Source of the DNA: Phycisphaerales bacterium UBA6054
Lineage (GTDB): Bacteria; Planctomycetota; Phycisphaerae; Phycisphaerales; UBA1924
Assembly: GCA_002429045.1 (NCBI GenBank)
Contig: DIYM01000164.1
Location: 1-21,836 of the forward strand
Reading direction: 5' to 3'
DNA: 21,836 nucleotides
Every line of letters starts with the position of its first letter. Position 1 is the first letter of the stretch. Position numbers and translations under genes: made by a program. Positions 13,793 through 21,533 of the stretch are shown here, piece after piece. The notes beneath the pieces are model-generated. The model saw only the letters and a list, made by a program, of their open reading frames with translations. It had not been told where the DNA came from and made no database searches.

Positions 13793-15601
13793 TCACCCGC
13801 CGGCCGCGTTGACGGGCGGGCTGAACTCGGCGATGACCATGTCGCCGATCGCGAACCGCTCGATCTGTGCGCCCTCGGTCACGATCACGAGGATGACCAG
13901 CTTCTGGTCGTCGCGTGCCGAACTGATCGTGGGGGTGTCCGAGACACCCGAGAGGGTCGATCCGGGGGTGTAGCGGACTTCGATGAGTTCCCGGTCGACG
14001 TAGGTGTACCCGATGGCTTCGTACTCACCTCCGCGGCTGTCGATCAGCACCAGCGGCTCGTCGGTCGGGGCGCTGCGGGCGGCTTCCCCCAGGAAACTGA
14101 TCGGTCGGTCGCGCGAGACATCGATCTGGACGAGGACCTGCCCGCGCCCGACCGCGAAGCGCTCGACTTTCAGTTCGCGGCTGAGCCCACGCTGGGCACG
14201 CTCCTCGGGGAGGAACTTGGCTTCGCCCGAGAGGATGAGGTTCCCGTCATCGAGGTTGAAGCGGCTGCGTGCGGTCTGCGATGCGAACGACTCGCCGATC
14301 GAGTTCGAGATCGAGAACGCGGGCGACCGCCCGCCGGTCGCCGAGCCGTCGATGCGGACGGCCAGTGAGTCGTCGAGTTCGGGCCCCGACGCGACGCCCC
14401 CTTCGAAGATCGAGCCGGACCGGATGCGGAGGTCGCGGTCGTTGGGCGAGTCGAGCACCATCGGCGCGGGGGAGGTGTCATCGAGCAGGCGCCGCGTCTG
14501 GCGGACGGTCATGGCGATGGGTGTGTGCCCGTCCGGGATCACGAACTCGAACCCCATCTTGACCTTGGACTGGCCGCCGACCGAGGAGATGAAGACCTCG
14601 CGTGCGTCGAACGCCCAGCGTCCGAGTTGGCCGGGCTCGTTGCCGCGTTCGCCCTCGGAGATGACCGCGATGGGGTAGACGGGGGTGGTCTCGCCGTTCT
14701 GATCCTCGGTGATGAGGCTGATCTGCCCGTTGGAGACGATGACCTGCGATCCCTTGGCGGACTGGCCGCCGGCTTCCTTGGCGCCGGGCTCGAACTCGAT
14801 GATGTAACCCTGGAGGTGCCCCTGGCCGACGGTATCGCCGTGGACATCGGTATACCTTTGGGGGGTGCTCGCCCCCCTCGGTGTGAGCAAGTCGGCGATG
14901 GGTTGAGCTGCCTGGGGCGTGCCCACGGTGTAGGCGGCGACGATGCGGAAGTCGTCGGGCTTGATGGTGTTCCTGCCCGCGCCGTTGCCCTGCGAGATCC
15001 GCGACGCCATCCCGGCGGCGTGCAGGGTGGGGTACCACCTGTCGAGCGGCTGCGACGTGGACATCGATCCGACGGACAGGCCCGAGTAGATCCACCCGGT
15101 GAGCTTGTCGGCGGGCAGCCAGAGCGAATCGGACAGCACCAGGCTGCCCCCGCCCGTCCCGCGGTCCTCGGTGTACCAGAGGGGCTGGTAGCCGAGGAAG
15201 TCGGCGGGCACGCGGATCGACTGCACGCCGATCGTTGTCACGCCGGCGCAGATGACACCGATCACGGCGCCGCACAGCCCGCCGCCGGCGTAGTCCACGG
15301 CGCCCACGTTCTTGATGTTCGCTTTGACGACCTTGTCGGAGACGACCCGGAGTCCGACGAGCGCGATCGCGAAGGGGATGATCAGGCCGATCCCCCACGC
15401 GGAATCACCGATGAAAGACAGGAAGCCCCGGTCCTTGCTGACGCTGACCAGCAGATAGGCCAGGGGCTCCCATACGGCGAACGCGATCGCGCCGGCGATG
15501 ATCGTGCAGAGCATCTGGATGAACGCGTTGAACAAACCGCGGACCATCCACGCGTAGGTCAGCCCGAGCACGAGCGCGATGACGATGAAGTTGAAGATCA
15601 T
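13793..15601 (-). CDS. CvpA-like membrane protein with a large extracytoplasmic domain
   Basis: The product has 602 residues. Its ATG (15601) follows GAAGGAAA. Four hydrophobic helices lie at about 3-19, 28-51, 67-87 and 104-125, and the last includes VGAVDYAGGGLCGAVIGVI, which resembles the Gly-rich stretch of CvpA (colicin V production) proteins, usually about 160-180 residues long. Residues 130-602 are hydrophilic and rich in beta-type sequence, and most likely face the periplasm; I recognise no domain there. The match to CvpA is from the topology and the Gly-rich segment only, so the name is tentative. The gene ends a three-gene unit behind the PilT-like ATPase and the degenerate GspE-like protein, 68 bases from the latter, with a GCCGGGC/GCCCGGC hairpin (15631-15647) in the gap. 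It may anchor or sense for that pair. Confidence 0.7.
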   Translation of the reverse strand: MIFNFIVIALVLGLTYAWMVRGLFNAFIQMLCTIIAGAIAFAVWEPLAYLLVSVSKDRGFLSFIGDSAWGIGLIIPFAIALVGLRVVSDKVVKANIKNVGAVDYAGGGLCGAVIGVICAGVTTIGVQSIRVPADFLGYQPLWYTEDRGTGGGSLVLSDSLWLPADKLTGWIYSGLSVGSMSTSQPLDRWYPTLHAAGMASRISQGNGAGRNTIKPDDFRIVAAYTVGTPQAAQPIADLLTPRGASTPQRYTDVHGDTVGQGHLQGYIIEFEPGAKEAGGQSAKGSQVIVSNGQISLITEDQNGETTPVYPIAVISEGERGNEPGQLGRWAFDAREVFISSVGGQSKVKMGFEFVIPDGHTPIAMTVRQTRRLLDDTSPAPMVLDSPNDRDLRIRSGSIFEGGVASGPELDDSLAVRIDGSATGGRSPAFSISNSIGESFASQTARSRFNLDDGNLILSGEAKFLPEERAQRGLSRELKVERFAVGRGQVLVQIDVSRDRPISFLGEAARSAPTDEPLVLIDSRGGEYEAIGYTYVDRELIEVRYTPGSTLSGVSDTPTISSARDDQKLVILVIVTEGAQIERFAIGDMVIAEFSPPVNAAGG

Positions 15602-15630
15602 GGCGTTTCCTTCGTCCGGTACGGTTGCCG

Positions 15631-15647
15631 GCCGGGCGCCGCCCGGC
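15631..15647 (-). repeat. Intercistronic hairpin, GspE-like / CvpA-like junction
   Basis: GCCGGGC (15631-15637) and GCCCGGC (15641-15647) can pair around a three-base loop. No T tract follows on the minus strand, so it is not a normal terminator. It may stabilise or process the mRNA. Confidence 0.5.
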
Positions 15648-15669
15648 AGGCGGTCGCGGCGCGTTGGTG

Positions 15670-17370
15670 TTACTTCTTCTTGGGCTTATCGCTGCTGAGA
15701 CGGGTGACCTCTTCGATGCTCGTCAATCCCTCGACGGCTTTCCGCAGCGCGGCCTGCTGGGCCGAGGGCAGCTGGCGCTTGCGCATCGCGGCCCTCAGGC
15801 CCGACCAGTTCCCCTCGCCGATCAGGGCCTTCTCCTCGGACTCGATCGGGAAGACCCCGAAGACACCGGTCTGGCCCATGTACCCCACGCCGTTGCAGAC
15901 GGGGCAGACCTCGGGCTTGTTGCGGACGAGCACCTGCCCGCCCTTCTTGAAGAGCTGCTTGACGCGATCGCCCGGCAGCCCGAGCTTTTTGAGCATCTCG
16001 GGCGTGGGGGGGTAAGCGACCTTGCAGTTGCCGCAGAGCACCCGGACCAGGCGGTGCCCGATCACGCCCCTGAGCCCCTCGGCGGCGAGCACGGGGTCGC
16101 CGACCGCTTTGGCGTAGATCTGCACCGCCTCGAGAGCCGAGTTGGCCTTCATCGAGATGTACACGCGCGAGCGTTCCAGGTCCGAGTTGGCCACGTTGGC
16201 GGCGGTCTGGGGGTCGGGCAGCTCGGCGAGCGCGACGACGTCGGGGTCGCGCCGGAGGGTGGAGCGGACGAGGGTCGCGTAGTCGGGGGCGTCATCGGCG
16301 GCGGGGTCGAACTGGATCTGCTTGACGCCCTCGATCGCGTCCTGCACGTCGAACTCGAGCGAGGTGATGCCCTGGGTGTACGCGTCGTGGAGGCGTATCA
16401 CCGAGTACATCGTGGTGGTCCGCCCGCCGTCGGGCTGCCCGGCGATCAGGACGACCCCGCCCCGCTCGTTGTTCCACTCGCGGAGCATCTCGATCTGGGA
16501 ATCGAGCAGCCCGAGGTCCTCGGGCTTGCGCCGGACGGCCTCGGCGGGATTGAAGAGCATCGACAGTCGCATGCCCGAAGCCGAACCGCTCGATGTCATG
16601 CGGACGGGCGTTCCGCTCATGCCCTCCCCGGACACGGAGACTTCCCCGGTCAGCTTGCGGCGTCGGTCGTTGATGTCCATGCCGGCCGCCGATTTCCAGA
16701 AGTCGATGATCTGGATCGCGTCGGCCTTGGGCAGCGGGTCGCCCGCCTGTCGGACGCCGTCGACGAGGTAGGACGCCGCGTATGTGGACTCGTTCGCGGG
16801 CAGGATGTCGACCTGCGACGCATGCACGGTGAAACCCTTCTGGAGCACCTGCTCGGCGGCGACGCGCACGGCGTACTCGGGGGCCTCCTTCGGCGGCGGG
16901 GGGACGCCCATCTTGTTCGCGCCGACGATCGAGAGGGCGCTGCTGCCGAGTTGCTTGGCTTTCGCCTTGTCCTCGCGGGCCGTCTTCATCTCTTCGAAGT
17001 TCAGCGTGAGCTTTTGGTGCTCGGGGACACGCTCGTCCTTGTTGGTGATGGCCGTGAAGATGCCGATGTTGCCCGCGAGCAGCGCGAGCACGATCAGCAA
17101 CGCCGCCGCGAAGCCCGCGATCCCTCCGATCGGGACCAGCACCACGGCGGCCAGCGCGGCCATCCCGAAGATCATGTGGATCAGCGCCCACTTCTCGCGC
17201 CCCAAGAAGAAGCGCTGGGCGTGCTTGTCGAGCACGGATGACACGAACCACGCCCAGGCAACGAACGGGGCGAAGAGGATGATCGGCTTCCAAGGCGAGA
17301 CGAGCATGAACCCGGACGCGAGCGTCAGCGGCGAGCCGGTTCCCTGCGCGAGTGTGAACGATTCGAGCAC
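15670..17370 (-). CDS. Membrane-anchored GspE/PilB-like protein with degenerate ATPase motifs
   Basis: This 566-residue protein belongs by overall pattern to the GspE/PilB secretion ATPases. GTG 17370 is chosen because AGGAAGGA lies seven bases upstream; a GTG at 17451 overlapping the pilT stop is possible but would read through a palindrome. Three membrane helices at about 28-45, 61-79 and 82-107 are unlike normal soluble family members. The core has damaged motifs: Walker A reads GQPDGGRTT (311-319), with Arg for the essential Lys; Walker B reads DPDVVALAELPDPQTA from 375, with Pro for Arg after the conserved Glu; the His box reads ISMKANSA, with Lys for His; the Asp box is barely recognisable. 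The tetracysteine zinc motif (Cys446, Cys449, Cys489, Cys492) is intact. It is probably a pseudo-ATPase that binds an active partner, likely the upstream PilT-like protein. That role is an inference. Confidence 0.82.
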   Translation of the reverse strand: MLESFTLAQGTGSPLTLASGFMLVSPWKPIILFAPFVAWAWFVSSVLDKHAQRFFLGREKWALIHMIFGMAALAAVVLVPIGGIAGFAAALLIVLALLAGNIGIFTAITNKDERVPEHQKLTLNFEEMKTAREDKAKAKQLGSSALSIVGANKMGVPPPPKEAPEYAVRVAAEQVLQKGFTVHASQVDILPANESTYAASYLVDGVRQAGDPLPKADAIQIIDFWKSAAGMDINDRRRKLTGEVSVSGEGMSGTPVRMTSSGSASGMRLSMLFNPAEAVRRKPEDLGLLDSQIEMLREWNNERGGVVLIAGQPDGGRTTTMYSVIRLHDAYTQGITSLEFDVQDAIEGVKQIQFDPAADDAPDYATLVRSTLRRDPDVVALAELPDPQTAANVANSDLERSRVYISMKANSALEAVQIYAKAVGDPVLAAEGLRGVIGHRLVRVLCGNCKVAYPPTPEMLKKLGLPGDRVKQLFKKGGQVLVRNKPEVCPVCNGVGYMGQTGVFGVFPIESEEKALIGEGNWSGLRAAMRKRQLPSAQQAALRKAVEGLTSIEEVTRLSSDKPKKK

Positions 17371-17405
17371 CTGGCGGTCCTTCCTGCGTGGCGACGTGCG
17401 GCGCG

Positions 17406-17429
17406 GCACGGGCCCCGCGGGGCCCGTGC
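17406..17429 (-). repeat. 24-base perfect palindrome between pilT-like and GspE-like genes
   Basis: GCACGGGCCCCG (17406-17417) is followed directly by its complement CGGGGCCCGTGC (17418-17429). As RNA it forms a very stable hairpin 36 bases before the GspE-like start. No T tract follows, so it may act as an mRNA processing, stability or attenuation element. Confidence 0.7.
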
Positions 17430-17447
17430 GATCGGCACCGCCGAGGA

Positions 17448-18611
17448 TCACTTGAACTTCTTGAGCTTCATCTGGAGGTCATCGACGTTGGGCGAGGCTT
17501 CCATCGCCACACGCATGTGGATGTATTCCTGCTCCACGAGTTGCACCAGCGAGTCGTTGAAATCGACCATCCCGACCTGCCGTGCTTCGATGGAGTTGAG
17601 GATCTCGCGGATCTCGCCCTCGCGTTCGTCGAGGATGTACTTGGCGACCACGCCATTGTTGATCAGGATCTCGAGCGCGGGGATTCTGAAGATATCCTCG
17701 TGCAGCGTGGGCAGCAGCTTCTGGTAGACGAACGCCCGCATCTGATAGGCCAGGATCTTGCGGACCTGCTCGACTTCTTCCTGCGGGAACAGGCCGTAGA
17801 TGCGGCTGAAGGTCTGGGTGGTGCTCGAGGCGTGGATCGTCCCGAAGACGAGGTGCCCGGTCTCGGCGGCGTGCAGCGCGGCCTCGAAGGTTTCCTGGTC
17901 GCGCATCTCGCCCACGAGCACGATGTCGGGGTTCTCGCGGACGAGGGCGCGGAGGCCGGTCTTGAAGTCCAGGCAGTCCAGCCCGATCTCGCGTTGGTTG
18001 ATGGTCGCTTTCTTGTCCTCGAAGATGTACTCGATCGGGTCTTCGAGCGTGAGGATGTGCACGCTCTTGCGCGCGTTCACGTAGTCGAGCATCGAGGCGA
18101 TGGTGGTGGACTTGCCCGATCCGGTCACGCCGCACAGCAGCACGATGCCCTGGGGCTGCATCGCGATCTCGCTCATGACCTCCGGGAGATGGAGCTTCTC
18201 GAAGGGGAGGATCTCGCTGGTGATGTTGCGGGCCGCGACCGAGATCGTGCCGCGTGCCATGAACAGGTTGACGCGGAAGCGGTGGTCCTTGTCGTAGTTG
18301 TACGCGAAGTCCACCGAGCCGAAATGCTTGAGGTCTTCGATCTGCTGCTCGGTGAGGATCGCCTTGGTGATCTCGAAGAACTCTTCGGACGAGACCGGCT
18401 CGACGTCGAGCGCTTTGAGCGTGCCGCGGAGCCGGATCTTGGGCTTCTGCCCGGACTTCATGATCAGGTCCGAGCCGTTGAACTTGATGGTCGCCTTGAG
18501 GAAGTCGCCCCAGCGGGTCGCGTGCGGATCGGTCTCGCGCTTCAGCGCGGTGATGTCCGTCGCGATGTGCCCTGTCTGGTTTTCTGTTGCCGGGGTGTCG
18601 GTCACGCTCAT
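17448..18611 (-). CDS. PilT/PilB-superfamily twitching-type ATPase
   Basis: The product resembles PilT, the hexameric ATPase that powers type IV pilus retraction. ATG 18611 is used: AGAGGAT lies nine bases upstream, and the open frame extending to 18830 has no such site and an unlikely Pro/Arg-rich translation. The protein is 387 residues; PilT is about 345-370. All motifs are intact: Walker A GVTGSGKS (161-168), Asp box EDPIEYIFEDKKATINQREI from 190, Walker B DIVLVGEMRD (230-239) and His box GHLVFGTIHASS (252-263). The C-terminal part has ALEILINNGVVAKYI and a C-terminal helix as in PilT. No pilin, PilC or PilQ gene is close, and the next gene is a degenerate GspE paralogue, so the protein may serve a different machine from classical pili. 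I leave the symbol blank for that reason. Confidence 0.9.
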   Translation of the reverse strand: MSVTDTPATENQTGHIATDITALKRETDPHATRWGDFLKATIKFNGSDLIMKSGQKPKIRLRGTLKALDVEPVSSEEFFEITKAILTEQQIEDLKHFGSVDFAYNYDKDHRFRVNLFMARGTISVAARNITSEILPFEKLHLPEVMSEIAMQPQGIVLLCGVTGSGKSTTIASMLDYVNARKSVHILTLEDPIEYIFEDKKATINQREIGLDCLDFKTGLRALVRENPDIVLVGEMRDQETFEAALHAAETGHLVFGTIHASSTTQTFSRIYGLFPQEEVEQVRKILAYQMRAFVYQKLLPTLHEDIFRIPALEILINNGVVAKYILDEREGEIREILNSIEARQVGMVDFNDSLVQLVEQEYIHMRVAMEASPNVDDLQMKLKKFK

Positions 18612-18630
18612 CGTGGGTAGATCCTCTCGC

Positions 18631-18659
18631 CCCGCCGGCGCAAGAACTGGGCCGGCGGG
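18631..18659 (-). promoter_or_regulatory. Inverted repeat in the leader of the PilT-like gene
   Basis: CCCGCCGGC (18631-18639) and GCCGGCGGG (18651-18659) form a perfect nine-pair stem with an 11-base loop. It ends only three bases before the ribosome binding site of the PilT-like gene, so it could affect translation, or could be a protein-binding operator. Confidence 0.45.
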
Positions 18660-18791
18660 TGCAGGGCGTTTCGGGATTGCAAGGGTACGCGCGGGAGTGG
18701 GCCCCGGCACGTTCGATTCGCGTTCAAAGCCGTTTCGGTTCCCGCACGCGACCCGAACGGGGATCGCGGGTCCGGCTCGGAGCCGGCCATG

Positions 18792-18819
18792 AAAAACGGG
18801 CCCGGCGAACCGGGCCCGT
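18792..18819 (-). terminator. Intrinsic terminator of the sigma factor gene
   Basis: On the minus strand a ten-pair stem (18810-18819 with 18796-18805) closes a TTCG tetraloop and runs into TTTTTC. It lies 21 bases after the sigma factor stop codon. This separates the sigma gene from the three-gene unit downstream. Confidence 0.85.
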
Positions 18820-18840
18820 GGGCCGGACACTCGTGATGGA

Positions 18841-19896
18841 TCACGCCCCGACGGGCTCGGACTCTTCCTCCTCGACCGTGCCGAGGAAGTTCGATTCGAG
18901 CTGCACGCGGATCTTCTCCATCGCCTTGTTCTGGATCTGTCGCACGCGCTCCTTGGTCACGCCGATGATCTGTCCCACCTGCTCGAGCGTCATGGGCTTC
19001 TCGAGCCCGCCCGTCTCGAGCCCGAAGCGGTGCTCGATGACGGTCCGCTCGACGCCCGAGAGGTCGGCCCGGTTGGCCATGACGATCTCGCGGACCTCCT
19101 CGGCGGCGTCCTTCTCGAAGTCGGCCCGCTTGGTCTCGAGGAAGTTGGATTTCTCGAGCTTGGGATCGAAGTCCGTGGGGAACCGCTGGCGGTACTTGCT
19201 CAGCTTCATCCCCTGGCGGCTGAACGCCTTGAGGATCGCCCGGCACGCGTAGGTGGAGAACTTGAAGCCACGCCCGGCGTCGAACTTGTCGACCGCGCGG
19301 AGCAGCGCCATGTTCCCCTCGCTGACCAGGTCGGCGAAGTCCACCTCGCTCATGCGGGTCCGTTTGGCCATCGCGAGCACCAGTGCGAGGTTGGTCTCGG
19401 CGATCTGCTCGCGGATCCGCTCGGCGCGACGGTACCACCACAGCAGCTTCTCGGCTTGCTCGGCCGTCGGTTTCTTGTCCGGGCGGGCCCAGGCTTCCTG
19501 CTGGAGCTTCCACACCCGGTGGCGGGCGTAGTTGAACTGGTGGAACAGCACCCGCTCCTCGGCACCGGTGAGGATGACCTGCTGGGCGCTCTTCACGGTC
19601 CGTGTGCGGCTGGTCGCCGAGATGTCGTCCATCACCGGGTGGTACCAGGTGGTGTCCGGCTTGGCGACGTCCGGCGCTTCCTCGTAGATGTGCTGCTCGG
19701 CGTCCTCTTCATAGAACACCGGGGAGTCGATGTAGTCCTGCTCCTTGGCAAGGATCTGGTTCAGCAGCCGCTCGTCCTCGTGGGACAACTGGCGGCTGAC
19801 CTTGCCTTCTCGGGTAGACGTGCGAGACACACCGACGCGCTGGCGGCGTCGCATCTGCTCGAGGGGGCTTGGGCTGGGTGTCGATGACTGCGTCAT
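18841..19896 (-). CDS. Sigma-70 family RNA polymerase sigma factor
   Basis: The product is a 351-residue sigma-70 family protein. GGAGGA lies 11 bases before its ATG (19896). Region 1.2-like sequence is at about 108-133 (LTGAEERVLFHQFNYARH). Region 2 spans about 160-230: ETNLALVLAMAKR, DLVSEGNMALLRAVDKFDAG and GFKFSTYACRAILKAFSR. The last differs from the housekeeping FSTYATWWIRQAI, as it lacks the Trp-Trp pair. Region 3 is much reduced. Region 4 spans 278-332, with LSGVERTVIEHRFGL and a helix-turn-helix TLEQVGQIIGVTKERVRQIQ. The first 100 residues are an unusual acidic extension, and the C-terminus is Glu-rich. It is probably an alternative sigma factor rather than the main RpoD, but planctomycete sigma factors vary and I cannot exclude a major role. 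Confidence 0.88.
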   Translation of the reverse strand: MTQSSTPSPSPLEQMRRRQRVGVSRTSTREGKVSRQLSHEDERLLNQILAKEQDYIDSPVFYEEDAEQHIYEEAPDVAKPDTTWYHPVMDDISATSRTRTVKSAQQVILTGAEERVLFHQFNYARHRVWKLQQEAWARPDKKPTAEQAEKLLWWYRRAERIREQIAETNLALVLAMAKRTRMSEVDFADLVSEGNMALLRAVDKFDAGRGFKFSTYACRAILKAFSRQGMKLSKYRQRFPTDFDPKLEKSNFLETKRADFEKDAAEEVREIVMANRADLSGVERTVIEHRFGLETGGLEKPMTLEQVGQIIGVTKERVRQIQNKAMEKIRVQLESNFLGTVEEEESEPVGA

Positions 19897-20211
19897 TGCC
19901 TATCCGTTCCTCCGCTGCCTTCCTGCAGCGGCTCGGGCGCTCGGGCCCGCGTTGAATGGAGCGCCCGCTGGCTCGCGGGCACCCCTTGATTCCTGCTCGC
20001 AGTTCCCTGCGTGTTCTCCATGCCACGCCGGACGGATGCTCCGAACGGCATGGCGACAACCCTGAGAGCCTTCGACTCGACCGGGCGGGCCGACAGCCCG
20101 CGTTCGGTTTCATCGGGCCCGATCCGTCGGGCCGGGCTGGGTTCTCGGTGGCCTGCGACGGCACCGATGTTCGCGCCTTGGACATCCCGGTTTGATTGGG
20201 AAGCACGACGA

Positions 20212-20565
20212 GTGTCTTGCCCATTCTCACCGAAACTGCCAAGCCCGCCTTCGATCCCCGGCTGGGAACTCTCCGACCCACCCTTCTGGCCGGTCGAGCC
20301 TCTGGAACTGGCTCAGAAAGGAATCGGGTATGAGATGCTTACGTTCTCAAGCCGCCAGATGTTTCTCTGCGATGACCGAAAGTACTGCGAATTGGTGGTT
20401 TTCCTCAGCAACAACCGGTGGCTCGCGGCGGGGTGCTCTGGCTGGATTTCGAACGGAGATCCCGGCGCTCTTGATCGGCCGAAGACGGGACCAGAGCCCG
20501 CCGATGGTGATGGCTTCCGTGCGGGACATCGCCGTCGATCCTTGACAGCGATTCCGAGTGGTTGA
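20212..20565 (+). CDS. Doubtful orphan ORF (117 aa)
   Basis: A frame of 117 codons from GTG 20212 would encode a protein with no resemblance I can name. In its favour, the translation is mixed and not Arg/Pro-dominated like typical shadow frames (for example GYEMLTFSSRQMFLCDDRKY in the middle). Against it, no ribosome binding site precedes the GTG, the codon use is less GC-biased than the neighbours (GAA, AAA, CTT, TTT, GAT), and the C-terminal third becomes Arg/Gly/Pro-rich. It could be a remnant or a recently acquired gene. Confidence 0.25.
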   Translation: MSCPFSPKLPSPPSIPGWELSDPPFWPVEPLELAQKGIGYEMLTFSSRQMFLCDDRKYCELVVFLSNNRWLAAGCSGWISNGDPGALDRPKTGPEPADGDGFRAGHRRRSLTAIPSG

Positions 20566-20590
20566 CGCCCGATAAAGGGCGGCCTAAGGT
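20562..20590 (+). promoter_or_regulatory. Weak candidate promoter upstream of sod
   Basis: TTGACG (20562-20567) and TAAGGT (20585-20590) are 17 bases apart. They lie about 240 bases before the sod start, so a long leader would result. The match is modest and could be accidental. Confidence 0.25.
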
Positions 20591-20832
20591 CCCGGGTCTG
20601 GCTCGTCGAGCTTGACGCAGACGCGCCGTCTCTGTGCTCGAACCGTCCCCGAGACGGGAACTCCGATCCTATCCTACCACGACGCGTCCGGCAATCAGAT
20701 CACCCAGCTTTCCAGGAACGGGGCCAAGAAAAACCGAAAAGCGGTACTTTCTGCGTCCCTCCGTTCGCGATGTGCGTACTTTGTTTGGGTAAGTCGGGTT
20801 CCCCGACGCGAAGATATCCCCAGGAGATCCAG

Positions 20833-21456
20833 ATGGCATTCTCGCTCCCCGCGCTCCCCTACCCCATCGACGCCCTCGAGCCGCACATCGACGCGAAGAC
20901 CATGGAGATCCACCACGGGAAGCATCACGCGGCCTATGTGAGCAAGGCGAACGACGCGCTTGCCGGCACCGAATGGGCGGACATGGGCGTCGATCAGGTG
21001 ATCGCGCAGCTCGACAGGCTCCCCGCTGACAAACAGGGCGCCGTTCGCAACAACGCGGGCGGGCACGCCAACCACAGCCTCTTCTGGTCCGTCCTCGCGC
21101 CGGGCAAGGGCGGGCAGCCGACCGGCGCCCTGGCCGACGCGATCAACGAGGCGTTCGGCTCGTTCGACGGGTTCAAGGGCGAGTTCGCCAACGCCGGGAT
21201 GACGCGATTCGGCTCCGGGTGGGCCTGGCTGGTCGTCAAGGGCGGCAAACTGGCGGTCTGCTCGACCGCCAACCAGGACAGCCCGCTGATGCCCGGGCAG
21301 TTCGGCGGTGGGCAGGGCACGCCGATACTCGGTCTGGACGTGTGGGAGCACGCGTACTACCTGAGCTACCAGAACCGCCGCCCGGACTACATCGAGTCGT
21401 TCTGGAATCTGGTGGATTGGGACGCCGTGGCGGCCCGGTTCGCGGCCGCCGGGTAA
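20833..21456 (+). CDS. sodA: Superoxide dismutase, Fe/Mn family, Mn-type
   Basis: The enzyme converts superoxide to hydrogen peroxide and oxygen. ATG 20833 follows AGGAG (20822-20826) by six bases. The product is 207 residues, standard for the family, with no signal peptide, so it is cytoplasmic. The four metal ligands are His27 (in EIHHGKHH), His81 (in NNAGGHANHSLFW), Asp169 and His173 (in DVWEHAYY). Gln148 in STANQDSPLM and Gly77 in AGGH point to the manganese rather than iron form, although some such enzymes use both metals. FGSGWAWLV and YQNRRPDYI are further signatures. The gene appears to be alone; the next reading frame begins 78 bases downstream. Confidence 0.95.
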   Translation: MAFSLPALPYPIDALEPHIDAKTMEIHHGKHHAAYVSKANDALAGTEWADMGVDQVIAQLDRLPADKQGAVRNNAGGHANHSLFWSVLAPGKGGQPTGALADAINEAFGSFDGFKGEFANAGMTRFGSGWAWLVVKGGKLAVCSTANQDSPLMPGQFGGGQGTPILGLDVWEHAYYLSYQNRRPDYIESFWNLVDWDAVAARFAAAG

Positions 21457-21488
21457 CCCTCGGGACACGCGGCTATCGCTCGGGGATC

Positions 21489-21512
21489 CCCGCCAATGCG
21501 GGTTTGTCTGTG
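21489..21512 (+). terminator. Possible weak terminator after sod
   Basis: CCCGC (21489-21493) and GCGGG (21498-21502) form a five-pair stem with a CAAT loop, followed by TTTGTCTGTG. The short stem makes this only a suggestion. Confidence 0.35.
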
Positions 21513-21533
21513 TCAGCGCGGCTACCGTCTCGC

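Larger units (their letters stand above)
19897..20832. other. 936-base gap between sigma factor and sod
   Basis: This divergent intergenic region holds the upstream sequences of the sigma factor (minus) and superoxide dismutase (plus). No recognisable gene or RNA was found. A short hairpin-like GCGCCCGC...GCGGGC lies near 19960-19980. The GC content falls toward 20300-20420 and 20690-20800. One doubtful ORF (20212-20565) and one candidate promoter (20562-20590) are listed separately. Confidence 0.55.

Noticed and set aside
17371..17451. An upstream GTG start (17451) for the GspE-like gene overlapping the PilT-like stop
   Set aside because: It would translate through the 24-base palindrome into a Pro/Arg-rich stretch. 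GTG 17370 has a strong AGGAAGGA site at the right distance.
14525..18620. Long + strand frames (496, 538 and 410 codons) opposite the CvpA-like, GspE-like and PilT-like genes
   Set aside because: They are shadows of minus-strand genes with clear motifs, and their translations are low-complexity Arg/Gly/Asp/His-rich.
18612..18830. A 73-residue N-terminal extension of the PilT-like protein
   Set aside because: No ribosome binding site precedes it, it includes most of the sigma factor terminator hairpin, and its composition is unlike the family. ATG 18611 has a suitable site.
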